DNA of 64,000 nt from Carnegiea gigantea (lineage: Eukaryota; Streptophyta; Magnoliopsida; Caryophyllales; Cactaceae). The notes below the pieces were generated by a model. It had not been told where the DNA came from. It saw only the letters and a list, made by a program, of their open reading frames with translations, and made no database searches. The stretch's first letter is position 1; each line of letters begins with the position of its first letter. A program made the position numbers and the translations under genes. Shown one piece after another: positions 21,863-33,330 of this stretch. The stretch is from the NCBI GenBank assembly GCA_029747015.1, contig JAKOGI010000056.1, forward strand, positions 334,501 through 398,500, in the 5' to 3' direction.

Positions 21863-24800
21863 ATGTCAAACCCTCAAACTGTTTGTCTTCGTATCTTTCA
21901 TGGTGGATCGTTTCAGAGAATTCCCCACCTATTGTATACTGAGTCAGAAGTCTCCGATGTGTATATGGACCCTGATTACATGAGTGTAGATGACATTAAG
22001 GAGAGAGTAGTGAGCTTAGGCTATTTTGAAGAAAGGACAAAAGAAATGTATTTTAATAGGCCTAATGTCCCTTTTGAAGATAGCCTAGCTCCTATTCAAA
22101 GTGATAAAGAGAATAGGAAGTTGATAAAATTGTGCTTAGAGAGTCGTTCTATCTCTCTATATGTTGAGCATAATGATGATGAAGTTATTGACAAGGGGAA
22201 GGGAGTGTTGGATAAGGAGGCATATTTTTCAGGACTGTTAGACAGTGATGATAATAAATATGATAGTGATGGGTGGATCAATTCTGATGATGATGATGAC
22301 CCTGAATTCATAGATGTTAGGGAGGAAAAAAAGTAACCAAAGAGGTAATTGCTGCTGAGGTAGAGGATGGAAGAGGTAATGTAGAACATGAAAGTGGGGA
22401 GGATGCTGTAAATGCTGAACATGAGGGTGAATTAGATGCTGAAGGAGGTGATGAACAATACCAGGATTTTGATAATGATGATAGCACAAGTGATGATAGT
22501 GGGGAGGATGATGAAGAAGGTGACAAGAAGGAAAAGAGGAAAAAAAGAGAGAAGTTCCCTAGATACCTTGGGCTATGTCTTGACAAATGTGATTTATATG
22601 TTGGCATGAAGTTCAGAGATAAGAAGCAGTTGAGGCAAGTTTTTGATAGCTACAGGATATTGAAGGGGTATGATTTGAAGGTTACAAAGAGTGGCACAGT
22701 CAAATTTCAATGGCATTGCTTTGGTGACGGTTGTAAGTGGAGCATGTGGGTATCAAAATGCAAGAATGAGTTATCATTTCAAGTAGCCAAAATGGAGAAT
22801 CCTCACAGTTGTATTCCCTTTTCATTTGAGCAAGGGGGTAGGTCTATGTCAACTAGTTGGTTAATTGAGTACTACACTGAGACATTTAGGTTGCAGCCTG
22901 CTTTAAGGTCTCGGGAGTTGAAAGGTCTTATTGAGAAAGACCACAGTTACAAGGCATCCTTGTCTATGTGTACTAGGGTTAGGGCAGGGGCTTTGAGGGC
23001 AATTTCTGGTGATTACAAGGCTTAATTTGGACAAATAAGGGATTATTTGTATGAAGTTTATAAGCAAAATCCTAGAACCACAATGAAGTGAAAACTACCA
23101 AAGTTGTAGATGATGAGCATGTATTCATGTTTCTGTACATTTGTCCTGAACCATTGAAAAGGGGCTTCTTGGATGGGTGTAGGAGAGTTATTTTACTTGA
23201 TGCATGTTTCCTAAAGGGGCCTTGGAATGGCTAAGTATTTGTTGTTGTTAGTAGGGATGCCAATAACCAGATGTATCCAATAGCATGGGGTGTGGCATAG
23301 AGTGAGAAAAGAGAAGTATGGGAGTGGTTCATTGCATTGCTGCAAGCAGATCTTGAGATTGGAGATGGCACATGTTGGATTCTGATTTCATATCAGCAGA
23401 AGGTATATATTTTTTTGCTTGTATGTTTGTTATTTGTTGCTCATTTTTGTTGATGTGTTTTAGTTATATTAACTATTTCTGTGGCTTGTAGGGGCTTGTT
23501 GAGAGTGTACAAACTCTTATACCTAGACCTGAACACAGAATGTGTGTTAGGCATGTCTATGCTAATTTAAGAAATTAGTGGAGAGGTGTGATTTTTAGAG
23601 AAGTCTTTTGGAAAATTGCTAAGTCTACAAATGAAGTGCATTTCAAAAAACACATGAAAAAAATACAAGATTTAGATGCTAAGGCTTGGGAATTTTTAGA
23701 AAAGAAAGATCCAAGGTATTTCTGCAGATTATACTTTAAACGACATGCTAAATGTGATTCAATTGGAAACAACATAGCAGAAATCTTCAATGGATCCATT
23801 GTGGAAGCTAGATACCTACCCATAGTGTCCATGCTTAGGGAAATTTTCAAGGTTGTTATAAAGAGAGTGGCATAAAGAAAAAGTTGGGCTGCCAAGGTAG
23901 AAGACTCCATATGCCCTAAGATCATCATCAAACTAGAAAAACTGAAGGATAGAGCAAGATATTGGTAGGCATCAAGGGCCTGAAATGGGTTTTATAGCGT
24001 GAAACATGGCACTGAAAAATATGTTGTGAACTTGAATCAAGGGTCATGCAGTTGTAAGAGTTGGGAATTAAGTGGAATCCCCTGTACATTCATTGGCAGT
24101 GATGAGGGAAGAGAGACTAAACCCCTTGAACTTTATCCATTATTGTTATAGGTCTGAGTGTTTGAGAATTACATATGGATACACTCTTATCCCCATAAAT
24201 TTAGAGGACATGTGGGAGCAGGCACCAGGAGTTGAAATCAAGGCTCCTGTGTTTCCCACTAACAAGAAAGGCAACCTAAAATTTAAAAGAAGGTTAGAAC
24301 CTGGGGAAACAACTGCAAAGCAAGTTGGAAAAGTTTTCAAGTATGGTGTGAAAATGCATTGTTCGAACTATGGGGTGAGGGCCACAACAAGAAGACATGT
24401 ACCCAATGATAGCCTAAGTTGAAGGTCATTCCCTCTTGTCATTTGTTTTTGAATACAGTTATGAGTTGTACATCATTATATACCATGTGTTTAACTATAT
24501 TCTTTGTGTTCTTTTTTAGATCAAAAGAGCAAAATCAACCTGCCAAGGACAAGCTGCAGTTCATCCCACAGCAGCTTCCTCTCAACCTATGGGGGTGAGC
24601 ACCATAGCTTCCTCTTAACCCTCAACCACAAAGAACCCCAAATCTCAACTCAAGACTAAGAACAAAGCTAAAACTGCTCATCCCAAAGCTACTGCTCAGC
24701 CCACAACTTCCTCTCAACCCACACCTCCTCCTCAGCTCACACTGCTTCTCAGTCTCAAGTATCTGCTCAGCTCACACCTCTTCCATCTCAATCTATTGCA

Positions 24801-25060
24801 ATTGAATCCCTTACAGAAAGGAACTTCTGAGTAAGGGTTAGGCTTCCAAGTACTCCATCTGCAACTGCTCCACCCGCACCTCCCTCTCAACAGTCAATGT
24901 CTTCCAGGCCTAAGTTGAATGTCAGAAGGGCAAGTTCAGGGCATTCATCACCTGCAAATGTTATTGGCACCTCAACTTCATAAGCTCGGCCTCTAAGGAG
25001 ATCTAGAAGAATGAGAACACTTCTGTTCCCCAAGAAGTCATATGTTATCTTAGATTAGTA
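21863..25060 (+). pseudogene. MURA (MuDR-type) transposase, inactivated
   Basis: A 5' UTR intron is likely (GTAAGC at 21624, AG at 21860-21861, just before the ATG). Parts in order: N-terminal PB1-like domain (21863-22240); acidic Asp/Glu linker; FAR1-like DNA-binding MuDR domain (GMKFRDKKQLRQVFDSYRIL, FQWHCFGDGCKWSMWVSKCK); DDE core with first Asp in LLDACFLKG; SWIM zinc finger (CSCKSWELSGIPC); zinc-knuckle remnant; Ser/Pro/Thr-rich tail. Lesions: one-base shift at the A7 run 22326-22332, nonsense TAA at 23023-23025, further stops and shifts, and a missing two bases in the SWIM motif near 24092. The second catalytic Asp, expected in the DQQKGL motif, is Tyr (SYQQK, near 23391). An intron with GT after this motif is retained. 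Confidence 0.88.
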
Positions 25061-25560
25061 GAGTACAGATAAGAAGTTAGACTTTTTGAATGTTTTTGGA
25101 TTGTAGCCAAACACAATATTTTTCAAGCTTCATTAGGCATGTTTTTGGTGATATGTACATCATTGTACATGTTAGGTTGCAATTTTTGGATGTGTACATC
25201 AATGTACATGTGAAACTTGCTTTGTTCTCAAATTGTAAAGCTTAGCTATGGCTACAATGTGTATTTCTAATGGCTACAATGCAATAGAGTTCCTTTCCTT
25301 ATCATACAATTCATATTCTTCCTTTACTTTCTAAAGCTTAACCTTGGTTTTGACATTCTTCCTTTCCTTTGTAAATACTAAAAGGAAAAGAATGGTTCAA
25401 CACAGTCACATATACCAAATTACCATTGCTTTTGCATTGTAGATAATCACAATTCATACCTTACAATCACCCCTAATACATAATTAACCTAAATTATTAT
25501 AAAATACATCAACCCCCATCATCATCCTAGTACATAATGCCACACATAAACCAAGCCCCA

Positions 25561-26031
25561 TTACAAGACCATTACTCCCCACCCCCAACAGCAAAGCCTA
25601 TACCAATTACCAGACCAAACAACAATAGCAACCCCCACAATACTTTCCTCTCTCATTTGGTAGTCAATAAGCTGTATCTTCAGCATTGAATTCTCCATCT
25701 TCAGCCTTGAATTCTTCTCCATCAACCTCTTCATAGCATCTCTATGAGACGTTGCTTCTTCCTTCATTTTTCTGCAAATGTTCATTCTCTTGCACAATGT
25801 TTCATTTGACACAATCAGGGACACCACCATTGACCTCACCTTATCACAAAGGGAGTCATCAACCCATTCAAAGTGATCCCATCCACCAGGTGAGTCATAC
25901 GTTCCAAACCTAGCAAACCTTCTTAGGGGGTTCTTAATTGTTATGCTTGTAAGAACCACACATCTCTTCCCACAGCTACGAAACCTTTCGCATATAGAGA
26001 AACATGGGCAATTTCTACAGGCTGCAGTCAT
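25561..26031 (-). CDS. GRF-type zinc-finger protein carried antisense in the MULE
   Basis: An open frame of 156 codons inside the right part of the MULE, opposite to the transposase. Its N-terminal half matches the GRF zinc-finger layout: Cys-Gly start (CGKRCVVLTSITIKNP), RRFARFGTYDSPGG, DHFEWVDD. The C-terminal half is a coiled coil (MKEEATSHRDAMKRLMEKNS). GRF fingers bind nucleic acid, and short GRF/coiled-coil ORFs of this type are common in plant transposon-rich DNA. Two of the four zinc-binding Cys are replaced (Phe in RRFARF and Trp in GGWDHF), so metal binding is doubtful. It may be an accessory gene of this MULE family, comparable in position to MURB of maize, or a captured host gene. 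Confidence 0.65.
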   Translation of the reverse strand: MTAACRNCPCFSICERFRSCGKRCVVLTSITIKNPLRRFARFGTYDSPGGWDHFEWVDDSLCDKVRSMVVSLIVSNETLCKRMNICRKMKEEATSHRDAMKRLMEKNSRLKMENSMLKIQLIDYQMREESIVGVAIVVWSGNWYRLCCWGWGVMVL

Positions 26032-26954
26032 CTTGAGGGGTTTTTGGGTGTCGACTCAACAGCTAACTCAATTTCCACCCCTAATTTCTGACTTTGCTTA
26101 CAAATTCAATGGCGATTTCAGCATGAACATCAAACCCTAGCCCATGAACAAGGGAGGAGAAGGGGGAAGAGGAAGGAGAAAACTAATTTCAGTTATAAGA
26201 CTTTTAATTTTAAAGAAAAATTAAAAATAAATCTGCTGCAGCCGGTTAACACAAGTTAAAGTAGCAAATTTCGCAAAAATAATAGAGTTCAGTGATACGC
26301 TTAGGTAGAAAGGTAACTCGATGGCATTTTTGACTAAAATAAAAAGATTGATGGCAATTTTGGCTAAGCACTCTGAGTTTTAGAAGGCAATTGTTTGATG
26401 TGGTTTGTAAACTTAATTTTTAATGTTATATAATCACATATTAATTGAACATTAAATGGATAAATGGGTAATCAGATAGCTTGAACTTGACTTGTTTATT
26501 TTAATTGGGTTAAACAAGTCAAAATCAAACCAATTCGTTTAGAAGTTAAATGGGTATAGGTCAAGGAAATTTTAACATGTTCAATCAATGAATTAGGTTC
26601 AGGTCGAGAAATTTTCAATTTATTTAAGTTCGACATAAATACGAAATCGATTCGATATGATGTATTTTCTAACTCTAATTTTAAGTACTAAATGCACATT
26701 AGGACTTTATGGGTAAAAGGATGGATAGGAAATCACGATTCTAGAAGGCTAGCTGTGGCCTGTGAGTGTTTTCCTTAGATGGGTCAATATCTTAGGCAGT
26801 GGTAAGCCTTGGGTTTGAGCCCGATTATGTTCTCAGTATGGGTGACTACTGGGGGTTGAAGTTTGCTTGATCGTCTGAGTGGACCTGATGTAGTTCTATT
26901 TGCACGGTGGATGATTGTTGTCAACCACTTGGCAAGGGCTAGGGCAACCAGTCC

Positions 26955-27245
26955 CGTTGAACCACAAACTGACATATCAAAATTCGTGGAATTATACCAC
27001 TTGTTTTAATTAATGGTTGAGGCAGTTCGTGGGTGGGTTTTGGGTTGAATAGGTTAACCGTTTTAATTACACAGTAACATAATTAAAATTAGTTTGACCT
27101 GAAACTAGCTGCACGGCGAAACAAGATGGGGTAGGCCAAGATACGCCATAACCCATTGACGACATATCTGGGCCGGATTCAACGTGAGGGACATGAGTGG
27201 GCCTAAGTTGAATGGACGCAAGTCCCCGCTTTAGTTGGGAACGTG
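26955..27245 (+). repeat. dispersed repeat, copy 2
   Basis: Direct-orientation relative of 17721-18025, about 9 kb away. Neither copy has a readable protein, and neither end is defined. Confidence 0.6.
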
Positions 27246-27820
27246 ACCAACATCTTTAAAAGTTGATATTGGATATTAATATTAAAATTTCCGTGTTTGT
27301 GAATTTTTTAAGCTTCTTTTCACACGAAAGAAGAAATAATTTGTCGGATATGATGACTAATTGTAGCTTTTCACTGAACGTTCCAAGAGATCAAATAAGT
27401 TTTATTTCGAAGACATGCCGACTCAGAAAATAAATCTTAGCCTTAAATACTTAAAACCTTTTCATTAGGAATGACCTTATCTGTGTGTGTGCGCTCCCCA
27501 CCTTACCTCAACCTACTAAATTATTTTTTTGGCAACCTTGAATATTGCACAACATGAACAAATCCACTTACCCATTATGATAAAGAATCAAAACATGAAC
27601 TACATTACAATTTTTACCAGGGCTGGAGCTGACTTTAGCGTACCTAGACCCCCAACACTCGTCACTTGAAGATGTTTGTTATAATTTTGTTTATAAGTTC
27701 TTCAAGTTTTTAAAATTGGACACCAACAAAAATTCTTTGAATATTATCAAATTTTACAAAAACTACAATATGGACACCGTCGTATGAGATTTCTGAATTT
27801 GCCACTAACTTTTACAAATA

Positions 27821-28240
27821 GGCCTTGTTCGGCAAAATTAGTGATTCAAGTAGCGAATTTCAGTTTAGATAGCAGATAGTTGTTTAGGTAGATGATAACG
27901 TTTCTAATTTAGCTGTTAGCGGATAGCTATTTAGATGAACAGTTGAAATAAATGTGTTCGGTAAATTTAGCTATTGGGTTAACTGATTAACGTAAATTTG
28001 ACATAAAAGTATATAGATAATTTCCAAAGGATATTTTTTGGCCAAAAAAAATATGAAACGCTACTTTTGAATGCAAAATGTTAATACTATTAGCTTTTCA
28101 AAAACGCTGCTTAAAACGCTAAACGTTACTTGAAATGTTAGTCAAAACATTATGTTACCGAACACTAAAATTTACCTGATGAGTGTATTGATTTAGTCAA
28201 AATACCAAACGTTACCCAAAATGTTGTTGCCGAACACGCC
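27821..28240. mobile_element. 420-bp MITE with GGC.TGTTCGGCAA termini
   Basis: Left GGCCTTGTTCGGCAAAATT, right (complement) GGCGTGTTCGGCAACAACA. The interior contains repeated AACGCT/AACGTT motifs in both orientations. No ORF. The flanking target site is not clear. Confidence 0.55.
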
Positions 28241-29730
28241 CATGGTGTGTAGCGCGGAAGTTTGACACCTTGTGAAGAAAAAGCTTAGGATTAATTAATT
28301 GAATAACCCCAATTGCTATAAAAGTAGACTCCTTTCAAAAAAGAAAAGCTTGTTATTAAATATTAATAGTAAAGAAGATTCCTAAATCAGATCCATGTCT
28401 ATGGACAATAAGTAGAAGCAATAGGTATACTAATACACATCTAAAAGTCCAACTACAAAATGAAGGCTAGCTTGGGCGTCAATGTTACATAAGCAATTTT
28501 GCTTCTTTCTGGGTGTGGTAATGAATCCCAATTGGGGATGATCACATTTATCTCCATAAGAAAAACAATAGTAGGAGAAGGCATTTGTTTCTTTTTTGGC
28601 GCCCTCATGGGTGAAGAAAAATTCCTTCATACGCACCTTTGGTTATACTCAGGATGCTTTCCTTATGTAGAAAGTGGGTCTTCTCCTATCGCACTATTCG
28701 TTTCCTATAGTTGTTAATTAAGTCATTTGGAGGTACTTTAAAAAAAAAAGGATCGCATAGGTTTAAGATTTGAGTTACACAAATATAAAGCCTGCATTAC
28801 CTTCGTGCTTAAAGCAAGTAGGGAAACACGTCTTTAATCAGCACATATTGGTTAGTTTGACACTTGTTTTCTTTAGACAAGGTCCCATATTCAACTTCTG
28901 TTAACGGAGAAGTTTGTGATAGAAGAACTCTAAATCTCATATAGGTAAATAGTAATTCGACTTCAACAAAATAGATGATCATCAATGTCGATAATTTATT
29001 AAGGTTGTGTCTCTCCACCTCATTAAGTGTACAAAAATTCCACAAAATTGCAGCTAAGGTAAAAGATTTTATAACATGGTGCCTCTTTTGTGACTTCCTA
29101 TAGCTAGTTTTAAATTTTAACTGACAAAGTTTGAGTATACCAAGGCACTCTCCGTGAGCAAATTAAATAATGAGTGACTTTGAGTTAAGTTGTAGATTGT
29201 GAAGCAGTCTAATTGTACTTGTTAGTTGTACATGCCATGATGCATATTGCCTTTCATTATGAATCCTCCACTGCAAGGCAAGCCTCATCTGAAACCTGTC
29301 ATGTATTCGAACAGTTCACATGTCAATCAGAAGTGGAAGTACAGAAGACAGTGGTGAATATTGGTGAGTGGGTGGGTGGGTGTGCGTCATGCCCAGCGAG
29401 TCAATCACTACTGTGAAGGCAAAAAGATCAACTTGTCAATATTTATTCAAATCAATGTGAACACTGAGCATAGTTATAATATGGCAAAAGCTCAAAAAAG
29501 AAAAGAGAAAGAAAAAGAAAATAAAGAGTTAGTGTGGGAATTTTGAATTAGCAGCCAACGTAAACGAGGAAGACAATAATGCTGTCTGAATGTATTTTTT
29601 TTTTCTGCTTTTCCTTCTTTTTTCTGGACCTTTCAAAAGTAGATCGTTAAAATTAATATAAAACCATAATAAATTCAATTAATTATCCAAGAAAACATTG
29701 GAAATTAGAGAAATATGTTGAGCAATCTGC
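28241..29730. other. intergenic sequence upstream of the defensin gene
   Basis: AT-rich. Short open frames at 28430-28720 and 28809-29045 have no recognised motif or splice context. The last few hundred bases are presumably the defensin promoter. Confidence 0.45.
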
Positions 29731-29739
29731 TATATATAT
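29731..29739 (+). promoter_or_regulatory. TATA box of the defensin gene
   Basis: TATATATAT about 105 bp upstream of the ATG at 29839, correct strand and spacing for a start near 29765. Confidence 0.55.
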
Positions 29740-29838
29740 GGGTGCAGCTTGATAACACTTGCATTGTGTTTCAGAAAATCTCTCTTTGAATCTTTGTGAG
29801 TTGTAAGAGAAACAAGAGAGAAGCAATTAAGAGTGAAA

Positions 29839-30463
29839 ATGGAGCGATCAACCCGTCTTTTCTCTACTGTTCTTCTTATGCTTCTCCTCGTCATGGCCAC
29901 AGGTTCCATTTCTTTCATTCTTTCTTTCACTTACGTGACCATTCCTCTACGCATATCTAGCTATTTCCATTTGATTTGGAGACGTTCCTAGCTAAATGCA
30001 AGAACTAGCTCCACCGATCAAGGAATTGTAGTTTTTCTCTTGTAATTTTTGTTATTTATATTTTTGACACACTATTGCGTAATTTCTTTAAAACCTACCG
30101 AACCTCATATCTTTGACTATACAGACACCAACACTAATAAACTTAGTACCAATGCGATCGATAACATATGATGTGAGTACTTATATTTTATATACAGACT
30201 AATTAAACATCTCACCACCCCCCCCCCCAAAAAAAAGGCCACCCCTATGTTCTTACTTTGGTTTCATTTTGGTTGGAATATGAATATGTACAGAAGTGGG
30301 AACAAAGGTAGCACAGGCAAGAACATGCGAGTCCCCGAGCTACAGGTTCAAGGGAATATGTGTGAGCAGAACCAACTGTGCCAATGTTTGCAAGACCGAG
30401 GGTTTTCCGGGCGGTCGTTGCCGTGGGGTTCGTCGCCGTTGCTTCTGCCTTAAACACTGCTGA
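29839..30463 (+). CDS. plant defensin (secreted, eight-cysteine antimicrobial peptide)
   Basis: Two exons: 29839-29902 (64 bases) and 30294-30463 (170 bases), with a 391-bp GT/AG intron in phase 1, the conserved intron position of plant defensins, within the signal peptide region. The product is 77 residues. Residues 1-21 are hydrophobic ([20 protein letters not shown]) and residues 22-30 complete the leader before a cleavage site at about Ala30/Arg31. The mature peptide begins RTCES and has exactly eight Cys in the defensin spacing, with the GFPGGRCRG gamma-core and a CFC..C end. Plant defensins fold as a cysteine-stabilised alpha/beta unit and mostly act extracellularly against fungi. It is too short and split to be seen as one open frame. 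No disabling change found. Confidence 0.93.
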
Positions 30464-32418
30464 TTCATTTTCATTCCGATCATCACAAGTGCTGATCCAT
30501 CTACTATACTATTAATCACGTTGAATAATTAAGAGGCCCATTGTGTTGAATCTACGTACGAGTGTGTTTTTAATGTCATGTGCTGGTCTCATGGAAATTT
30601 TCCTCTCGTAATGTCTTCGCGTTAGCATTTGTTCAACTGTGTGATTATCTTAACTGAAAACTTGAGGACTTTAATTTTACGAGTTTGTCCAACATTTATA
30701 GAATTTTCTTCCTCATTTTGCGTGTGAATCAACTGGTCGGTGGTTGCGTTTGTGAATTAGCCCTTAGATACTATCCAATTGGTAAAATTTTTTGTGGTTG
30801 TTACCAATAACCTGGGGTCGATTTATGCATACATCACCCTTTATGCCCTATATACACCCCCCTACAAAATATTATTAATAATTACGATTAGGTTTTTTTT
30901 TCCCTCTTTTTGGATCAGAATAGTTTGCAATTGATTACTAGTTATTAAGTTTGAACAATAGCAATGGACTATACTGACAATTTAAATGCCAACATATACA
31001 ATAAATTAATCATATCAAATAAAGAATATATGTTTAATTCCATAAACGTAGAAAATTGTATATAATAAGGTGATTATACACAAAATAATAAACGTACAAT
31101 ACTTTTTATATGTGGTATCAAGGCTTTTATCATTTCCATCCATTAAATTAGAGAACATGCATGAATAGATATATATCATCATCAGAACACATATATATTC
31201 ACTTGATTGTTTGAAAAGTAACAAGAAGTCACCCATTCCATAGTATTGTGCTTATCTTAGTAACGTTGTGTTTACAATAATAACAATAATAACAACTCCT
31301 AGTTTGTATCATGTTAGATCTCAATGTAGATAGTTATATGTATGAAGATATCTCTGTCCACACTCCGCAGATAAAACAATGCAAAAGACCCATGTGACAA
31401 ACATTTTAGAAAACATTTTACTATTGTAAATCTTTTGATAAACCAAATGTAATAGACACATGTGATAATAAAGTTAAATAGTCTTGATTGTAAGAAAACA
31501 ACGCAAAGGAGATAACCACGGCAGCTTAATCAACTTGAGGCAAGAGACGAACAGCCAGAACAAAATTACACTGCTATTACAGTCCAAAGTGTCTCAGCAA
31601 ACACAGACTTCAAGGTGGTCATTCCCTTCCATCCTGAATGACCTACTCTATGAGCACAACTCATCATTGTCCAGCTCACGCCATTGTTGCGTAATCTAAA
31701 GAAAACCGTTGTAAGATTGATAAAAAAAAATAGGGACATTAGTGAAGCAAAGGGGAAAAAAGAGAGAGAAATCGGGAAGAGACAAAAATCGATCCCAATA
31801 ACACTATTCCGATGTAAGTTTTGTTGAGGTGAACTTTCTAGAGATTCATTTAGTATAGACAAAGCAAGGCGGAGACTTCAAATATTTTGCTGCAATCGTT
31901 AATGTTGTTGAGATTTTCGGTTCTTCAATGTTTTTACTTTAAAGCATAGAAACATGGATGCCAAATTCTTAACTTATAAATTGCGTTATTGAAAGCATGT
32001 TTGTATAACATACAGAGAGTTTGATAAGTCCTTATGGGGGTACAAATGATTGACTATCATTCTCATCTAAGTCTTTATGTGCTTAACATCTTTTGTTAAA
32101 CATGCAGCATGCATTTTTTGTCAAAGGACAATTATATTGATTGTGAAATGGCTTCAATTACTACACGCAATCCATTTTATTCTTATTTTACTTTTTGTTT
32201 TTTATCCTCCATTTAACTGGAGCTGCAGTACGTTTTAAGTGAAAAATTTTACAAATGGGACACTTTCAAAGTACCATATTTATTCGAATAATGAATCAAA
32301 GAGCAACGCGTGGGTCTTCACTAGTAAGTCTGCCAATACAGAAGAAAATAAAACAAAGTGAAACTCCCTGTAACTTTATTCTTTCTTCTTATTTTGAAAA
32401 ACCATAAATTTTTCCTGT
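30464..32418. other. 3' flank of the defensin gene and AT-rich spacer
   Basis: The defensin 3' UTR is followed by very AT-rich DNA. No gene, RNA or transposon terminus was identified. Confidence 0.5.
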
Positions 32419-32784
32419 CATAAGTTCCTACATACAATACCAAACATGATCTAAAGGCTAATGACACTGTTAATTGCATTTACTATTCCATTGATCATAC
32501 AGATGACAAATAAACTATCAGATTGCTTGAATTGACCTACCTTAAGTCTTTAGCCTTATCCTAAAATCAAACTTCCTTTTTTTCTTCTTTTCCCCTCCTT
32601 TGTTATGATAATCTCATGTAACTTAAGATTTTTGAGTCGAGTTGGATCAAATTTTTAGGTCTACCTCATGTAATTATGCAACATAATATATTTTCCAATA
32701 TTTGTGTATTAACCATAGAGTTCATGGCCCAAAGTAACATTCAATTATTTTTTTTTCCCCAAACTAGCGCCAAGTCTTATTTTC
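32419..32784 (+). repeat. 366-bp direct repeat, left copy (flanks the Tat composite)
   Basis: Starts CATAAGTTCCTACAT and ends GTCTTATTTTC. The same sequence, with a few substitutions and T-run length changes, recurs in direct orientation at 47041-47410. The two copies exactly bracket the 14.26-kb retrotransposon-derived insertion, and the sequence has no retrotransposon character. It is therefore best read as local DNA duplicated during the insertion event. Confidence 0.9.
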
Positions 32785-33317
32785 GAGCCTGCAATAAATT
32801 AGACAAGAAATTGGGTAACAAATTGAATTTTTTGTATTTATATCAAAGAATAGATACAATCTCTGTATAACCGTTACAAGAACAAGTGTAACAAATTCTC
32901 TGATTCAATCTCCTTGAGTGAATTTGAATGAATTTAATCCTGAGAGAGGGCCTAAGAGGCTTAATCTCAGTCAGGATATGAGTCTAAATCTCCACGATGA
33001 CACGTATTTGAGGTACTTGTTGTCTTCTGCCAGAGAGAAGTCTTGAGCTCCTGTGATTTCTCCTGAATGCTGTCCTCTAAAATGGGAGGAGTAGCTCTCC
33101 TTTTATAGAGGAACGGAATGCGGATTTTCTATTAATTATCCCTTAAAGGAAAAGGAATAATGATTTATTTTCTGCATCATTGTGACACGTGGCGCTTTTT
33201 GATTGACTGTCATAATTATTCATCAAATATTTAATTTAACACGTGGCAGCGTGTAATTAGGCAAAATAAACCACGTGGCGGGTCTTGATTAGACGGATAC
33301 TTTTTATCTCCTACGAA
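32785..33317 (-). repeat. 3' LTR of the Tat element, truncated at its outer end
   Basis: Reads on the minus strand. It is preceded by a polypurine tract CAAAGGGGG (plus 33321-33330) and contains a CTATAAAAG TATA box (33101-33109). It aligns to the inverted copy at 41947-42440. Its last about 13 bases (the segment that ends TGTTTACA in the other copy) are missing, and it joins local DNA at a shared GAAA. Compared with the other copy it has one rather than two units of a 25-bp motif and about 80 extra bases near its end (32791-32872). Confidence 0.82.
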
Positions 33318-33330
33318 TGCCCCCTTTGAG

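Larger units (their letters stand above)
21225..26373 (+). mobile_element. Mutator-like element (MULE), 5.15 kb, with long TIRs
   Basis: TIRs of about 118 bp (21225-21342 and 26256-26373) begin GAGTGCTTAGCCAAAATTGC and match closely inverted. Both are flanked by TGAGTTTTAG (21215-21224 and 26374-26383), a perfect 10-bp repeat; Mutator elements make 9-bp, sometimes 8-11-bp, duplications. The interior holds a MURA transposase relic on the plus strand and an antisense GRF zinc-finger ORF. TIRs differ by only a few substitutions while the transposase is broken in many places, so the copy is probably mobile only in trans, if at all. Confidence 0.9.
20933..26677. mobile_element. older TIR element split by the Mutator-like element
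   Basis: Left arm 20933-21214 starts TAGAGCTTGGCAA; right arm 26384-26677 ends with the complement of TAGAGTTAGAAAA. Both arms contain mirror-image motifs (for example TTAACTCGTTTACCCATTTAA on the left and GTTAAATGGGTATAGG on the right). This suggests a MITE of about 575 bp into which the Mutator-like element jumped. Termini are degenerate and no target duplication is seen. Confidence 0.4.

Noticed and set aside
22238..22607. His- and Ser-rich minus-strand ORFs
   Set aside because: Antisense of the Asp/Glu-rich linker of the MURA transposase.
32791..32872. The extra about 80 bp in one Tat LTR considered as an intron absent from the other copy
   Set aside because: The boundaries do not give a GT donor consistent with the joined sequence of the other LTR; a simple indel is the better reading.
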